In this document: piece by piece, positions 1-9,545 of the stretch
How the letters are laid out: the number at the start of each line of letters is the position of its first letter
Position numbering within the stretch: the stretch's first letter is position 1
Source: Oceanobacillus saliphilus
GTDB lineage: Bacteria > Bacillota > Bacilli > Bacillales > Amphibacillaceae
DNA: 64,000 nucleotides
Assembly: GCF_023522835.1 (NCBI RefSeq)
Contig: NZ_JALCZU010000004.1
Coordinates: forward strand, 1 to 64,000
Direction of reading: 5' to 3'
Made by a program: the position numbers and the translations under genes
Notes under the pieces: model-generated
The model's input: only the letters and a program-made list of their open reading frames with translations
Told to the model about the DNA's origin: nothing
Databases searched by the model: none

Positions 1-113
1 AATTCAACAATTGGATCCCCTTTTTCCACTTTGTCGCCTTTTTGGACAAGCCACTCGGCGATGGTACCTTCTGTAATGGATTCTGCTAGTTCTGGAATTT
101 TAATTTCTTGCAC
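1..113 (-). CDS. odhB: 2-oxoglutarate dehydrogenase E2 component, N-terminal fragment
   Basis: Only the first 37 or so codons lie in the window; the gene runs off the left edge. The GTG start at 113 follows a strong GAAGGAGGA site (121-129). The translation, beginning [20 protein letters not shown], is the start of a lipoyl domain. OdhB is the dihydrolipoyl succinyltransferase core of the 2-oxoglutarate dehydrogenase complex (TCA cycle, cytoplasm). The lipoylated Lys itself lies just outside. It overlaps the odhA stop by 14 bp, so the two are translationally coupled, as expected for odhAB. Confidence 0.93.
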   Translation of the reverse strand, partial: MQEIKIPELAESITEGTIAEWLVQKGDKVEKGDPIVE

Positions 114-2967
114 TGGAATTTCCTCCTTCAGATGTAGTTAGCGCTTGATTTATGATTTTATTTTGAGCTGTCTTATGGACACTTGGTATCCCTCCAGCTG
201 GTGCAGAACGATTCGGGCGACTGATTACACGCAACTTCTGACCTTCCTGTAACAAATCTCTCAAGTAATCATCAACGAAATTCCATGCCCCCATATTTTT
301 TGGTTCTTCTTGGACCCAGACTATTTCCTCTAAATTCGGCATTTGCTCCAATTCTCTTTTTAATGCCTTCTCAGGGAATGGATAAATTTGTTCCAATCTT
401 AGAGCTCGTAACCACTCGAAAGTCTCATCCGAATTGTCTATCGCTTCCTCAATATCTACCATTATTTTTCCACTACCTATCAGCAAGCGCGTTGCATTCT
501 CCCGGCTAACTTCCAGGTTTGGCTGATTTCGCAACGGTTGAAACTTACCTTCAGAAAATTCCTCTGCAGATGAAGCCATACGCTGATGGCGGATCAAACT
601 GCTTTTCGGTGTCATTAGAATTAATGGTCTTGCCTCTTCACGCCCTCGCATTGCTGCTTGTCTGCGAAGTAAATGGAAAAGCTGTGCAGAAGAGGTTACA
701 TTTGCTACTATCCAGTTATTTTCTGCAGCCATTTGCAGGAATCTTTCCAAACGGGCACTGGAATGCTCCGGTCCCTGTCCTTCGTAACCATGTGGCAAAA
801 GCATGACCATATTCGATTTTTCTCCCCATTTCGCTCTGGCGGAAGAAATAAATTGATCAAATATGACCTGACCGGCGTTCGCGAAATCACCAAATTGTGC
901 TTCCCAAATTACCAACGTATCCGGGGACTGAACACTGTATCCATATTCGAATCCGAGCACCCCTGCTTCCGATAATGGGCTGTTTCTAACATCGAATGAT
1001 GCCTTGGCATCCGAAATACCATGCATCGGGCTATATTTTTCATTTGTTTCGGTATCATGCAGAACAATATGTCTGTGGGCAAAGGTACCTCTTTCTGTAT
1101 CCTGACCTGTCAAACGGATTGGAATGCCATCACGAAGAATGGATGCATATGCCAAAGCTTCTCCAGTACCCCAGTCTGCTTTATTTCCTTCTTCCAGAGC
1201 ATCTGCACGACGATTCAACACTTTTTCAGTCTTTTTAAATCCTTTAAAACCTTCCGGACGTTTTAATAATTCTTTATTCAATGTTTTTAACGTTTCCAAA
1301 TCGACAGCTGTTTCGAATTTATCCAACCCATTTAACAGCACTTCTGGCATGAGTTTTGCTTCTGGATGGCCGATTTCGTTTTCTACCATTTCCGAATAAA
1401 TATCACTTAATTTTGTTTCAACAGCTTCTTTCATCTGATCGAAATCTTCTGCTTTAATAATATTTCTGTTTTCAAGAGCTTCAGCAAAAAGACTTGCTAC
1501 GGAAGGATGGTTGTCAATCTCATTGTATAATGCCGGCTGCGTCGTTCTTGGCTCATCCATTTCATTGTGTCCATAGCGACGATAGCCAACTAAATCTATC
1601 AGAAAATCTTTCTGGAATTTCTTGCGGTATTCGTATGCTATTTTAATAGCTGAAACACATGAAATCGGATCATCGGCATTCACGCGAATAACTGGAATTT
1701 CAAAACCTTTTGCAAGATCACTCGCATATCTTGTAGAACGGCCATCTTCCCGATCAGTTGTGTAACCCAATAAATTGTTGGCAATAATGTGTAATGTACC
1801 TCCAGTGTTATACCCCGGTAGACCGCTAAGATTCAATGTTTCCGCAACTACACCTTCACCAATGAATGCCGCATCCCCATGAATTAATACAGGGATTGCT
1901 TTATTAAAATCCCGTTTCGGATACCCCTTTTCAGAACGGTCATCCTGTGCAGCACGTGCGAATCCTTCCACAACCGGATTTACAAATTCTAAATGGGATG
2001 GATTGTGTGCTAACGTAATTCGAGTCGTAACTTCATCTCCGTTATTAACGACCTTTTTCGCTCCGAAGTGATATTTCACATCCCCAGTCCAACCGTAATT
2101 GATCCCGATGGAGCCTTCGGAAGGCATAAGTTCCCTATCTTTGGAATAATTAAATTCAGAAAAAATCTTGTCATACGGTTTCCCGAGCACATTTGCAAGC
2201 ACAGCTAACCGTCCACGGTGAGCCATACCCATCATGACATTTTCAATTTTATCTTGGGCGGCATAATGCACAATTCGATCGATCATCGGTATCATTGCTT
2301 CAAGGCCTTCAATAGAAAAGCGCTTCTGACCGACAAATGTTTTTTGCAGAAAAGCTTCAAACCCTTCCACATCCACAAGGCGCTCCAATATCTCTTTACG
2401 CTTTTCATTCGACAATTCAAGTCTTGCTTCTCCATCTTCAATTAAATGAAAAAGCCATTTTCGTTCTTCATGGTTATTTACATGATCATACTCAAATGTG
2501 ATTGTACCCGTATAATACTTCCTTAATCTATTAACTACATCCAAACCATTCTCCACATCACTGGGAGCCTTGTCCCATATCCAGGATGCAGGGATATTCT
2601 TTAAATCTTCTTCAGATAAATCATAGGTTTCCAGATTCAATAATGGTGTTTGATTGCCTTTATAACCACCTACCGGATAGATGTCTGCTTCCATATGACC
2701 GTAACGTCGAATAGCCTCAACAAGTTTCATAGCTGAGGTTAGTTTCTTCACATCATATTCCGATGGCGCCTGTGATGCTGACTGTCCTGCATTATTCGGT
2801 GTTTGCAACCATGCAGGAGCTCCGTAAGTATCGAAAATCTCTTTTATGGAAGACTCGATAGCTTCTGGATTTTCTTTGTACAACTCGTATTGTTGTTCCA
2901 AATACCCCGTATTTGGTCCGTGAAACTGCCCCCAGAATCTTTCTACAGATTCTTCATTTTCTGCCAC
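100..2967 (-). CDS. odhA: 2-oxoglutarate dehydrogenase E1 component
   Basis: Thiamin-diphosphate E1 subunit that decarboxylates 2-oxoglutarate and passes the succinyl group to OdhB. The roughly 955-residue protein has the short N-terminal GPN segment ([16 protein letters not shown]), the E1 core with [16 protein letters not shown], the ThDP region [17 protein letters not shown], and a C-terminal transketolase-like half with [21 protein letters not shown] prefer the GTG at 2967: it has a GGGGGT site 7 nt upstream and gives [14 protein letters not shown]. The in-frame ATG at 2982 has no ribosome site. Upstream is a sigma-A-type promoter; downstream, odhB overlaps. Full length for a Bacillaceae OdhA. 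The start is the only doubt. Confidence 0.95.
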   Translation of the reverse strand: MAENEESVERFWGQFHGPNTGYLEQQYELYKENPEAIESSIKEIFDTYGAPAWLQTPNNAGQSASQAPSEYDVKKLTSAMKLVEAIRRYGHMEADIYPVGGYKGNQTPLLNLETYDLSEEDLKNIPASWIWDKAPSDVENGLDVVNRLRKYYTGTITFEYDHVNNHEERKWLFHLIEDGEARLELSNEKRKEILERLVDVEGFEAFLQKTFVGQKRFSIEGLEAMIPMIDRIVHYAAQDKIENVMMGMAHRGRLAVLANVLGKPYDKIFSEFNYSKDRELMPSEGSIGINYGWTGDVKYHFGAKKVVNNGDEVTTRITLAHNPSHLEFVNPVVEGFARAAQDDRSEKGYPKRDFNKAIPVLIHGDAAFIGEGVVAETLNLSGLPGYNTGGTLHIIANNLLGYTTDREDGRSTRYASDLAKGFEIPVIRVNADDPISCVSAIKIAYEYRKKFQKDFLIDLVGYRRYGHNEMDEPRTTQPALYNEIDNHPSVASLFAEALENRNIIKAEDFDQMKEAVETKLSDIYSEMVENEIGHPEAKLMPEVLLNGLDKFETAVDLETLKTLNKELLKRPEGFKGFKKTEKVLNRRADALEEGNKADWGTGEALAYASILRDGIPIRLTGQDTERGTFAHRHIVLHDTETNEKYSPMHGISDAKASFDVRNSPLSEAGVLGFEYGYSVQSPDTLVIWEAQFGDFANAGQVIFDQFISSARAKWGEKSNMVMLLPHGYEGQGPEHSSARLERFLQMAAENNWIVANVTSSAQLFHLLRRQAAMRGREEARPLILMTPKSSLIRHQRMASSAEEFSEGKFQPLRNQPNLEVSRENATRLLIGSGKIMVDIEEAIDNSDETFEWLRALRLEQIYPFPEKALKRELEQMPNLEEIVWVQEEPKNMGAWNFVDDYLRDLLQEGQKLRVISRPNRSAPAGGIPSVHKTAQNKIINQALTTSEGGNSSARN

Positions 2968-3022
2968 GTCTGATACCCCCATTAGAAGTTAACTTTTACC
3001 GCTATGTAAACGGTTCAATTAA

Positions 3023-3051
3023 ATTATAGAACTGACTTTCCGTTACATCAA
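3023..3051 (-). promoter_or_regulatory. sigma-A promoter of odhAB
   Basis: On the minus strand, TTGATG (3046-3051) is separated by 17 bp from TATAAT (3023-3028). The predicted transcript starts near 3016, leaving a leader of about 50 nt before the GTG start of odhA. Confidence 0.6.
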
Positions 3052-3277
3052 CTAATATACCTTATTTTAAGGATTGTTACAATATATATATTCAGATATT
3101 TGTACAATATTGAATCTCTCTTACTTGATAAACGTTGTTAGCATTGCTTATTTTTCGACGCACACACAGAAACGTACGTTCCTATACACTGGCCTAAACC
3201 GACTTGATTTGTCGATTCTAATTTGTCTCTTTGTTGAACACCTACTTCTAATATTTTGTCTAAATATTCCATGATAG

Positions 3278-3306
3278 TTCACATAATTGTTTTTATTCGT
3301 TATAAT
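3278..3306 (+). promoter_or_regulatory. sigma-A promoter of the 33-codon gene
   Basis: TTCACA (3278-3283), a 17-bp spacer, then a perfect TATAAT (3301-3306). It lies 59 bp before the small ORF at 3365, whose only upstream signal this is. The region 2983-3364 holds nothing else I can support. Confidence 0.6.
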
Positions 3307-3364
3307 AGGGGCATAGTTATCGAAAGAATGCTTTATCTCTATTGATATCGAGGAGGATGTTTTT

Positions 3365-3466
3365 ATGAAATTAGCATTGTTAATGGGTGTAATTGTAACA
3401 TTTATCGTATCCATGTTTACTTCAGGCTACGAAGCAAAACCAGGTGTACCAAAACAGGATCAGTAA
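3365..3466 (+). CDS. small single-span membrane peptide, 33 aa
   Basis: A 33-residue ORF with an excellent AGGAGGATG ribosome site 6 nt upstream, its own TTCACA-17-TATAAT promoter and a bidirectional terminator downstream, so it has a complete transcription unit of its own. Residues 3-18 (LALLMGVIVTFIVSMF) form one hydrophobic helix, or an uncleaved signal, followed by a short polar tail rich in Lys, Pro and Gln. I do not recognise a family. It probably inserts in the membrane. The gene is too short for default gene callers. Confidence 0.7.
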   Translation: MKLALLMGVIVTFIVSMFTSGYEAKPGVPKQDQ

Positions 3467-3543
3467 AGCGACTGATTGGAAGTGGCATTGGCTCTCTGTT
3501 GGCAATCACCTTCCATAAAAAACTTATATTTCTTTACTTAAGT

Positions 3544-3580
3544 AAAACCGTCACGCATTTTTGGATGCATGACGGTTTTT
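3544..3580. terminator. bidirectional rho-independent terminator
   Basis: AAAACCGTCA...GCAT paired with ATGC...TGACGGTTTTT, with A and T runs on both sides. It serves the 33-codon gene on plus and trmL on minus. Confidence 0.85.
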
Positions 3581-3586
3581 CTGTTT

Positions 3587-4063
3587 TTATGTTAAATTTG
3601 GATATCCTTGCTGTCTCAGTGCTTCGTAAATAATAATTGCTGCAGTATTCGAGAGGTTCAATGAACGGACTTTATCATTCATATGAATTCTCAGGCATTG
3701 GTCTTCTTTGCCTATTAAGAGGTCTTTCGGTATTCCTGATGATTCTCTTCCAAACACAAAAAATATATCTTCTTCAGGCTTATTATAATTGAAATCAGAA
3801 TAATGCTTTGTTCCGAAGTTTTCAATATAATAGAAGCTGCCTTCCGGAAACATTCGGTAAAGCTCATCCATTGAATCATATTCATGCACATCAACATACT
3901 TCCAGTAATCCAATCCCGCCCTGCGAAGCATTTTATCTTCTGTTGAAAAACCGAGCGGACGGATAAGATGAAGTGTTGTATCTGTTGCCAGGCAAGTTCT
4001 GCCTATATTTCCAGTGTTTGCTGGAATTTCTGGTTGATATAATACGACATGTAAACTCAACAT
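3587..4063 (-). CDS. trmL: tRNA (cytidine/uridine-34 2'-O)-methyltransferase
   Basis: SPOUT-class methyltransferase that 2'-O-methylates the wobble nucleotide of certain leucine tRNAs using SAM; it was called CspR in B. subtilis. At 158 residues it is typical length. The SPOUT signatures are clear: N-terminal LYQPEIPANTGNIGRTC, FVFGRESSGIP near residue 103, and the C-terminal knot segment MNDKVRSLNLSNTAAI. An AGGAG site lies 5 nt before the ATG. The gene ends at the shared terminator and follows yhbB and queG, the same order as in B. subtilis. All three belong to, or sit by, tRNA wobble modification. Confidence 0.93.
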   Translation of the reverse strand: MLSLHVVLYQPEIPANTGNIGRTCLATDTTLHLIRPLGFSTEDKMLRRAGLDYWKYVDVHEYDSMDELYRMFPEGSFYYIENFGTKHYSDFNYNKPEEDIFFVFGRESSGIPKDLLIGKEDQCLRIHMNDKVRSLNLSNTAAIIIYEALRQQGYPNLT

Positions 4064-4225
4064 TCATTCTCCTTACAAATTCGTGTAGCTATTAGTCCCG
4101 ATTCAAAAAGGTGTTTAAAAGGATTGGCTGAGGTCGCTACGTCCTAGTTGTTGCAAAATTCGATATGTCATTTTTACCGGACTTTTAGAATAGCATTTTT
4201 AGTTAATAACCTTATTAGTATACCA

Positions 4226-5071
4226 TTAATCATCCCCAATTCGGAAAAATTTATATTGTATATTTGGTGTCCAGGCTGTGGAATCCTCGTAAGACCAATA
4301 TCGATTTCTGCTGTTGTCAGTATGTGCGTTTACGAGAGGCATTCCTTCCGTATCTTTGGCTACAACGATTGTATTATGGTCCCACCTTCCATCTCCCTGA
4401 AAATCATAACAGATAATGTCCCCTGGAATTAATTGGTCCGCTCGTTCCATTTCTCTTCCCTTTAATCCTTGTTCAGATCCGCTAAGATACCATCTTAGTG
4501 AATGCGCTACCGACCAGCTGAAGCTCCATGTTCCAGACCCATACCACCAACCGCGCTCCCTGACAGGCGATCCCCACATTGGTCCACCACCAGCACGAAG
4601 GCATTGAGACACATAATTCGTACAGTCCACGTCAAAAAAACGATATGCAGGATTATAACTATTCCACCAACGCTCTGCATATTGCACGGCAGCCAGTCGA
4701 TCATAGGCGAACCGTTCATTCACTTGATCGCGAACTTTATTGGTAACAATTGCTTCTTTTCTCATTCGCTCGTTTTTTGTTTTTATTGGTTTATGATCCT
4801 TTATAGTACCGTCCACTAGCCCAAATCCATATGGTAAAACATGTTCTTCTACATAAATCTTTTTATGTTGTTTAATAACATACGTAAGATGCATGAAGTA
4901 CCGATAATGTGTTTCCTTATCGTACCTTAGTTTTTCAAATACTTTTCCATTCCCACGTATTTGAATGATTTCAGCACCTCGCTCAGAACATAAATTCTGC
5001 TTTCTCTGCCACCAATTTTCCTTTTCTCGATCATGAAAAAAATCAAGCCACAGCATCTTTATTTTTTCCAT
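4226..5071 (-). CDS. yhbB: YhbB-like putative amidase-domain protein
   Basis: About 281 residues. The C-terminal half is the putative amidase domain (Pfam Amidase_6): Cys in FDVDCTNYVSQCLRAGG, then WSFSWSVAHSLRWYL and GDIICYDFQGDGRWDHNTIV, which supply a probable Cys-His pair. The N-terminal half is a poorly conserved, basic region. There is no signal peptide, so it may act in the cytoplasm or spore. I start at the ATG at 5071 because GGAGGGG lies 9 nt upstream; the upstream in-frame ATG at 5119 has no site. It follows queG closely. The position matches B. subtilis yhbB, and the biological role there is unknown. Confidence 0.8.
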   Translation of the reverse strand: MEKIKMLWLDFFHDREKENWWQRKQNLCSERGAEIIQIRGNGKVFEKLRYDKETHYRYFMHLTYVIKQHKKIYVEEHVLPYGFGLVDGTIKDHKPIKTKNERMRKEAIVTNKVRDQVNERFAYDRLAAVQYAERWWNSYNPAYRFFDVDCTNYVSQCLRAGGGPMWGSPVRERGWWYGSGTWSFSWSVAHSLRWYLSGSEQGLKGREMERADQLIPGDIICYDFQGDGRWDHNTIVVAKDTEGMPLVNAHTDNSRNRYWSYEDSTAWTPNIQYKFFRIGDD

Positions 5072-5122
5072 AAAAAAATCCCCTCCACTGAAAGTATATG
5101 GAGGGAATGCTCGTTTCACGAT

Positions 5123-6274
5123 TTATTTATTGTACGATAGATTGTTTTTAAATTCCAGTCCTTTTTCCATTTCATAGAGCACCTGTTCATCGGTCTCTTT
5201 TTCCATGGCATCGCGGATGGCTGAATAGGCTTCTTCTGTACCAATTTTACCAAGTGACCAGGCAGCAGTTCCTCGAATGACGGGACGTGGGTCATTTTTC
5301 ATCACGTTGATTATATCAGCGACGGCGGTTTTATCTTTATAATGTGCCAAAGCTATTAATGCGTTCCGCTGAAGCGGCTTTTTCCCACGCCATGATCCAG
5401 AAATATGACCGAACTTTTCTTTGAATTCCCGATTGGAGATGTGCAGCATTGGTTTTAACTTCGGTTTCGATACATCATATTCCGGCTCAAACTCGGAATG
5501 AATGTGAAAGTCGATCCCTTTATTTCTCGGACAAACCTGCTGGCAAGTATCACATCCGTAAACACGATTACCAATTTTCGTTCTAAATTCATCTGGAAGG
5601 AAGTCTTTCGTTTGGGTCAGAAAGGCAATACAGCGCTGTGCATTTAATTGTCCACCGTCACCGACTAAAGCACCTGTTGGACATGCATCCATACATTTTC
5701 TGCAGTCACCGCAGCTATCTTCCAACGGCTCATCTGGTATAAATGGAATATTCGTTATCATTTCACCCAAATATACAAATGAACCAAATTCCGGCGTGAT
5801 GATGGACGTATTTTTCCCACTAAAACCGATGCCTGCCCGTTCTGCAACGGCACGATCGGATAGTTCCCCTGTATCTACCATTATTCGATTCACAGCATCT
5901 GGAACCTTATCCTGAATAAATGCAGACAACTTTTCCAGCCGCTCCCGCAATACAACATGATAGTCGATTCCCCATGAAGCACGGGCAAACAACCCCCTAC
6001 GCTCTTCTTTTGTACTCTTAGGGGCACCTTTCATCCGGGAAGGATACGCAATAGCGATGGAAAGAATTGATTGCGCTTCGGGGAGAAGACGTTGTGGTTC
6101 TGTTCGCTCTTCCAATGAGCCTTTTTCAAACCCGGATTGATAATTCAATTCCTGCTGCCTGCGCAACCGTTCCTTTAATTCCCCGAAAACATCTGCTGAA
6201 GCGAATCCAATTTTATCGATTCCAATTTCCTTCGCATAGTGAATGATTTCCTGTTTCAGTTTTTCCGTTTGCAT
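5123..6274 (-). CDS. queG: epoxyqueuosine reductase
   Basis: Last step of queuosine biosynthesis: B12- and FeS-dependent reduction of epoxyqueuosine in the tRNA wobble position. About 383 residues. Two ferredoxin-type clusters are visible, CGDCRKCMDACPTGAL and CDTCQQVCPRNKG. The N-terminal corrinoid-binding domain has the GFASAD and SIAIAYP segments, and the C-terminus carries HEAT-like repeats (ALAHYKDKTAVADIINV onward) that bind tRNA, as in the Bacillus enzyme. The second of two close ATGs (6274) sits 8 nt after GGGAGGAG; the first at 6280 is only 2 nt away. Likely one transcript with the ATPase upstream (22-bp gap). Confidence 0.94.
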   Translation of the reverse strand: MQTEKLKQEIIHYAKEIGIDKIGFASADVFGELKERLRRQQELNYQSGFEKGSLEERTEPQRLLPEAQSILSIAIAYPSRMKGAPKSTKEERRGLFARASWGIDYHVVLRERLEKLSAFIQDKVPDAVNRIMVDTGELSDRAVAERAGIGFSGKNTSIITPEFGSFVYLGEMITNIPFIPDEPLEDSCGDCRKCMDACPTGALVGDGGQLNAQRCIAFLTQTKDFLPDEFRTKIGNRVYGCDTCQQVCPRNKGIDFHIHSEFEPEYDVSKPKLKPMLHISNREFKEKFGHISGSWRGKKPLQRNALIALAHYKDKTAVADIINVMKNDPRPVIRGTAAWSLGKIGTEEAYSAIRDAMEKETDEQVLYEMEKGLEFKNNLSYNK

Positions 6275-6295
6275 GGTCATCTCCTCCCTTCCATA

Positions 6296-7996
6296 TTATA
6301 TGTCCACTTTTGCAGTGCGCATTCGGTTCAAAACGGCAGCAATTTCATGTTTGCGCGGACGTGCAAGATCTCCCGGATGCTGATTTCCGAAAGTTGTCAA
6401 AGATGCAAGTCCGCCTTGATCCATCTTTCTTTCAATACCTTCAAGTACTTCACTCAATGTTTTATCCTTTAAACCATCTGTTCGATACAAGTAATGAATG
6501 ATTTCAGCTATCATTCGGGTCTGGGATGGATCAATAAGTTGTTCTGTATCATGAAACAGGATATCTGTTCGCCCCATTACGATCTGATGCAATCCTTTAG
6601 CCTGGATTTTTGTTCGGTTCCCTTTATCCAACTTCAGGGAGCGCTGTTGAAAAGAACGATTCGTAATTTGTCCGAAATCCGTTTCACTATTAGAATCACG
6701 CTCAATTGGATGATCGTGCATGATTTTTTTTGCCTCGTCCGTTACATCCTTTGGTATATAGTCATCCATCATCAGTACTTTATCTGCTACGGAAAAATAT
6801 TCTCCAGATCCACCCATAACGAGGATTGTGGATATTTGCCATTGATTGGAAAGTTGTTTGATCCGGTCAATCAATGGCGTAATAGGTTCCTTATGCTGTT
6901 GTACGAGCTTGCGCATCCGATCATCACGAATCATAAAGTTGGTGGCACTAGTGTCCTCATCAATCAGTAAAGCTTGAGCCCCAGTCTCCAACGCCTCTAT
7001 TAAATTTGCTGCCTGTGATGTACTGCCACTGGCGTTTTCAGTTGAGAAAGAAGTGGTAGTCTGCCTGTATGGTAAATTATTAATAAATGGTGAGATATTT
7101 ACGGAAGCAATTTGTCTGCCATCTTCAGCCCGTATTTTTACAGCGTTCGGGTCTGTAATCGCAAATTCACGTCCGTCTCCCTTTGTATGAAAGTATACAC
7201 CACGTTCAATCGCTTTTAAAATGGTAGTTTTTCCATGATATCCTCCACCGACGATTAACGTAATTCCTTTCTTAATCGCCATCCCCTTTAAAGGTTGTGA
7301 TTGATGTGGAATCGTTATGGCAACTTCCATTTCCTTTGGACTTTGAAAAGGGACAGCCTGCTTCAGCGGTCGATTGCTGATACCACTCTCCCTTGGAAGA
7401 ATAGAACCATTGGCAATGAAGGCAATCCAACCGTTTTTATCCATTTCATTACGGATTGCTTCTTGCTGATCAGCCAGTTTAATGGCATCATTTATATCGT
7501 TATCACGAATTTGAAAGATGGAATTCGTTAGTATAGTTGGAATGATTTTACCAAACAGTTTTTCAGCTTCTTTCCCATTGATACGACGACCATTTGCCGG
7601 CAAACCGACAGACATGCATACGGTAATCGACTCGGAATTGATTTCTAATGCAGTCCGTTCCAGTACTTCCTGACCAGGACTGTCGAAGAAAATCATTCCG
7701 CTTTTTCCTGACCCTTTCACTAAAAAGCTTCCACTAGTAACCGTTTTTCCAACAGCACGAGAAAAAGCATCTTCTGCAGCAACTTTCCGCCTTTTTGTCT
7801 TGAGCCATTCCTTGTGAATCGATCGCTTTTCTTTCGATACGACTAACCTGATTTTGGAAGGTGTCGCAAATGGATCACCCTGTACATAATCTATATATAA
7901 GTCAAAGTCATCAAATCGATAATGACCTTGGATATCTTTATATGCTTTATAGCCTTTATTATCCAATTGATTTAATTGCTGAAATAGTTTTTTCAT
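6296..7996 (-). CDS. ABC-class P-loop ATPase of unknown role
   Basis: 566 residues, matching the conserved 'predicted ATPase of the ABC class' family (COG3044/PF09818), which has no membrane or transport partner. Seen: Walker A IVGGGYHGKTTILKAI near residue 250, a Walker B-like segment ALLIDEDTSATNFMIRDDRM, and a sensor/D-loop region STILVMGGSGEYFSVADKV. The N-terminal 200 residues and C-terminal alpha-helical region are family-specific. GAGGG lies before the ATG. It heads the minus-strand group with queG, yhbB and trmL. The neighbours might hint at an RNA-related job, but that is inference only; the family's function is not established to my knowledge. Confidence 0.88.
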   Translation of the reverse strand: MKKLFQQLNQLDNKGYKAYKDIQGHYRFDDFDLYIDYVQGDPFATPSKIRLVVSKEKRSIHKEWLKTKRRKVAAEDAFSRAVGKTVTSGSFLVKGSGKSGMIFFDSPGQEVLERTALEINSESITVCMSVGLPANGRRINGKEAEKLFGKIIPTILTNSIFQIRDNDINDAIKLADQQEAIRNEMDKNGWIAFIANGSILPRESGISNRPLKQAVPFQSPKEMEVAITIPHQSQPLKGMAIKKGITLIVGGGYHGKTTILKAIERGVYFHTKGDGREFAITDPNAVKIRAEDGRQIASVNISPFINNLPYRQTTTSFSTENASGSTSQAANLIEALETGAQALLIDEDTSATNFMIRDDRMRKLVQQHKEPITPLIDRIKQLSNQWQISTILVMGGSGEYFSVADKVLMMDDYIPKDVTDEAKKIMHDHPIERDSNSETDFGQITNRSFQQRSLKLDKGNRTKIQAKGLHQIVMGRTDILFHDTEQLIDPSQTRMIAEIIHYLYRTDGLKDKTLSEVLEGIERKMDQGGLASLTTFGNQHPGDLARPRKHEIAAVLNRMRTAKVDI

Positions 7997-8097
7997 GTAA
8001 ATCCCTCATATATGACGTGTATTTTCTATTAGGATACTATGATTGAGAAGAAGTATTCAAGTGCAGGATGTGAGATCGTATTTCTTATTTGGGGAAA

Positions 8098-8142
8098 TTA
8101 AAAACGCAACGCTTCGTAATCTTTTTTACGAAACACTGCGTT
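8098..8142 (-). terminator. terminator of tRNA-Gly
   Basis: On the minus strand, AACGCAgTGTTTCGTAA pairs across a short loop with TTACGAAgCGTTGCGTT, followed by TTTAATTT. It starts right after the tRNA 3' end. Confidence 0.8.
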
Positions 8143-8154
8143 ATCACATATGTA

Positions 8155-8228
8155 TGGAGCGGGTGAAGGGAATCGAACCCTCATCATCAGCTTGGAAGGC
8201 TGAGGTTTTACCACTAAACTACACCCGC
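8155..8228 (-). tRNA. trnGly: tRNA-Gly (anticodon UCC)
   Basis: The 74-nt sequence folds as a standard cloverleaf with encoded CCA. The acceptor GCGGGTG pairs with the 3' strand, and the D loop contains AGTTTAGTGGTAAAAC. The anticodon stem TCAGC/GCTGA frames the loop CTTCCAA (anticodon TCC at 8194-8196), and the T arm is AGGGTTCGATTCCCTT. Single gene with its own promoter and terminator. Confidence 0.97.
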
Positions 8229-8292
8229 AAATTAAAAACTTGGCTAGCATTTGTTTAACTTGAGAATAGGTTGTTTTTTGATTGCAAAATCT

Positions 8293-8321
8293 ATTATAGC
8301 AACTACATGTAAACAAATCAA
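8293..8321 (-). promoter_or_regulatory. promoter of tRNA-Gly
   Basis: Minus strand: TTGATT (8316-8321), 17-bp spacer, perfect TATAAT (8293-8298), about 65 bp upstream of the tRNA. Confidence 0.65.
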
Positions 8322-8488
8322 TAGATTTTTCAACAATTTTTTACAAAAAGTTTAACTATCTATAACAAAGGCCTATTTACAAGGGTTGAATGTAAATAAA
8401 ACTAATTTCAGAAATATAAAACATTTACTTTACTTTGCCAAATACACCCTTTAAACTAGGTATATATTTTATGAGAGGAGCCAACTAG

Positions 8489-9361
8489 ATGGTTTATCCA
8501 ATAATTTTAACGCAATCCAAATTTACTCACCATGACAATCTAAAATATCCATTCGAAGAGCGTGGACTTCAATTCGGCGATGGTATATATGAAGTAATCC
8601 GAATATATGAAGGAACATATTATTTATTAGAGGAACATGTTAATCGTTTATTCCGCTCTGCTGAAGCAATTAAAATTCAACTTCCGTTCAATAAAGAAGA
8701 AATTACGAATCTTTTACTCGAATTGCTCACCAAAAATAAAATGACTACGGACGGAAAAGTTTATATGCAAGTAACACGAGGTTCAGCACCAAGAGATCAT
8801 GTTTTCCCTGATGAGGTAATGCCTAACATTTATGCTTATGTTCAGGACCAGCCCCGTAGTCTTTCTGGATTGCAAGACGGTGTAAAGACAATTACACTAC
8901 GAGATATCCGCTGGGAAAATTGTTATATTAAAAGCTTAAACCTTTTACCTAATGTACTTGCGAAACAAACTGCAAAAGAAAATGGCTGTTACGAGGCCGT
9001 CCTGCACAAAGATGGACTTGTTACAGAATGCAGCGCTTCCAATGTCTATATGGTCAAAGACGGGAAAATCTATACCCATCCTGCGACAAGCAATATTTTG
9101 CATGGTTGTGTAAGAATGGCTATCGAACGATTTGCTGAAGAATTGAACATTCCATTCATCGAAGAGAGTTTCTTAGTAGAAGATATCAGTCTGGCTGATG
9201 AAATCTTCCTATCCAGTAGTACATCAGAAATCACTCCAATCATAAAAGTGGATAATCAACAAATTGCTGATGGAAAGCCAGGGAAAATCACTCGACAATT
9301 ACAGGAAGCTTATGAAATGGATGCCGGGATTCTAGAAAAGAAAATAAATCAAACTGTTTAA
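8489..9361 (+). CDS. dat: D-amino-acid transaminase (class IV aminotransferase)
   Basis: PLP-dependent fold-type IV enzyme, 290 residues, the usual length for D-alanine aminotransferase, which interconverts D-Ala and D-Glu for peptidoglycan. Seen: N-terminal ERGLQFGDGIYEVIRIYEG, the PLP lysine (Lys148) in CYIKSLNLLPNVLAK, and the cofactor-binding ECSASNVYMVKDG and SSSTSEITPI. Branched-chain aminotransferases are longer (300-360) and carry different motifs; D-specificity is inferred from similarity to Bacillus Dat. GAGAGGAG precedes the ATG, and a terminator follows, so it is monocistronic. Confidence 0.85.
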   Translation: MVYPIILTQSKFTHHDNLKYPFEERGLQFGDGIYEVIRIYEGTYYLLEEHVNRLFRSAEAIKIQLPFNKEEITNLLLELLTKNKMTTDGKVYMQVTRGSAPRDHVFPDEVMPNIYAYVQDQPRSLSGLQDGVKTITLRDIRWENCYIKSLNLLPNVLAKQTAKENGCYEAVLHKDGLVTECSASNVYMVKDGKIYTHPATSNILHGCVRMAIERFAEELNIPFIEESFLVEDISLADEIFLSSSTSEITPIIKVDNQQIADGKPGKITRQLQEAYEMDAGILEKKINQTV

Positions 9362-9384
9362 AAATAACTAGCGACCTGAAGAAA

Positions 9385-9417
9385 TGCCCCCGTATATGTA
9401 GTACGGAGGCGTTTTTG
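9385..9417 (+). terminator. terminator after dat
   Basis: GCCcCCGTA...TACGGaGGC stem followed by GTTTTTGT, 24 bp after the dat stop. Confidence 0.75.
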
Positions 9418-9545
9418 TATGTTTATTCTGGATGATGGGCCTTTTTTTACAATGCAGTTGGATGATATCTTTCATGAGCGTGTAGCTTTTCAATAATTTT
9501 CACTTCAAAGCGGATGAACGAAATTATTTCTTATAGGAGGTTTTT

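Noticed and set aside
285-2445. Several ORFs of 60-100 codons on plus opposite odhA
   Set aside because: They are antisense shadows of a clear, full-length odhA and have no ribosome sites or recognisable products.
3148-3414. 88-codon minus-strand ORF
   Set aside because: It overlaps the promoter and start of the 33-codon plus gene, has no ribosome site and has low-complexity Ile/Asn/Ser composition.
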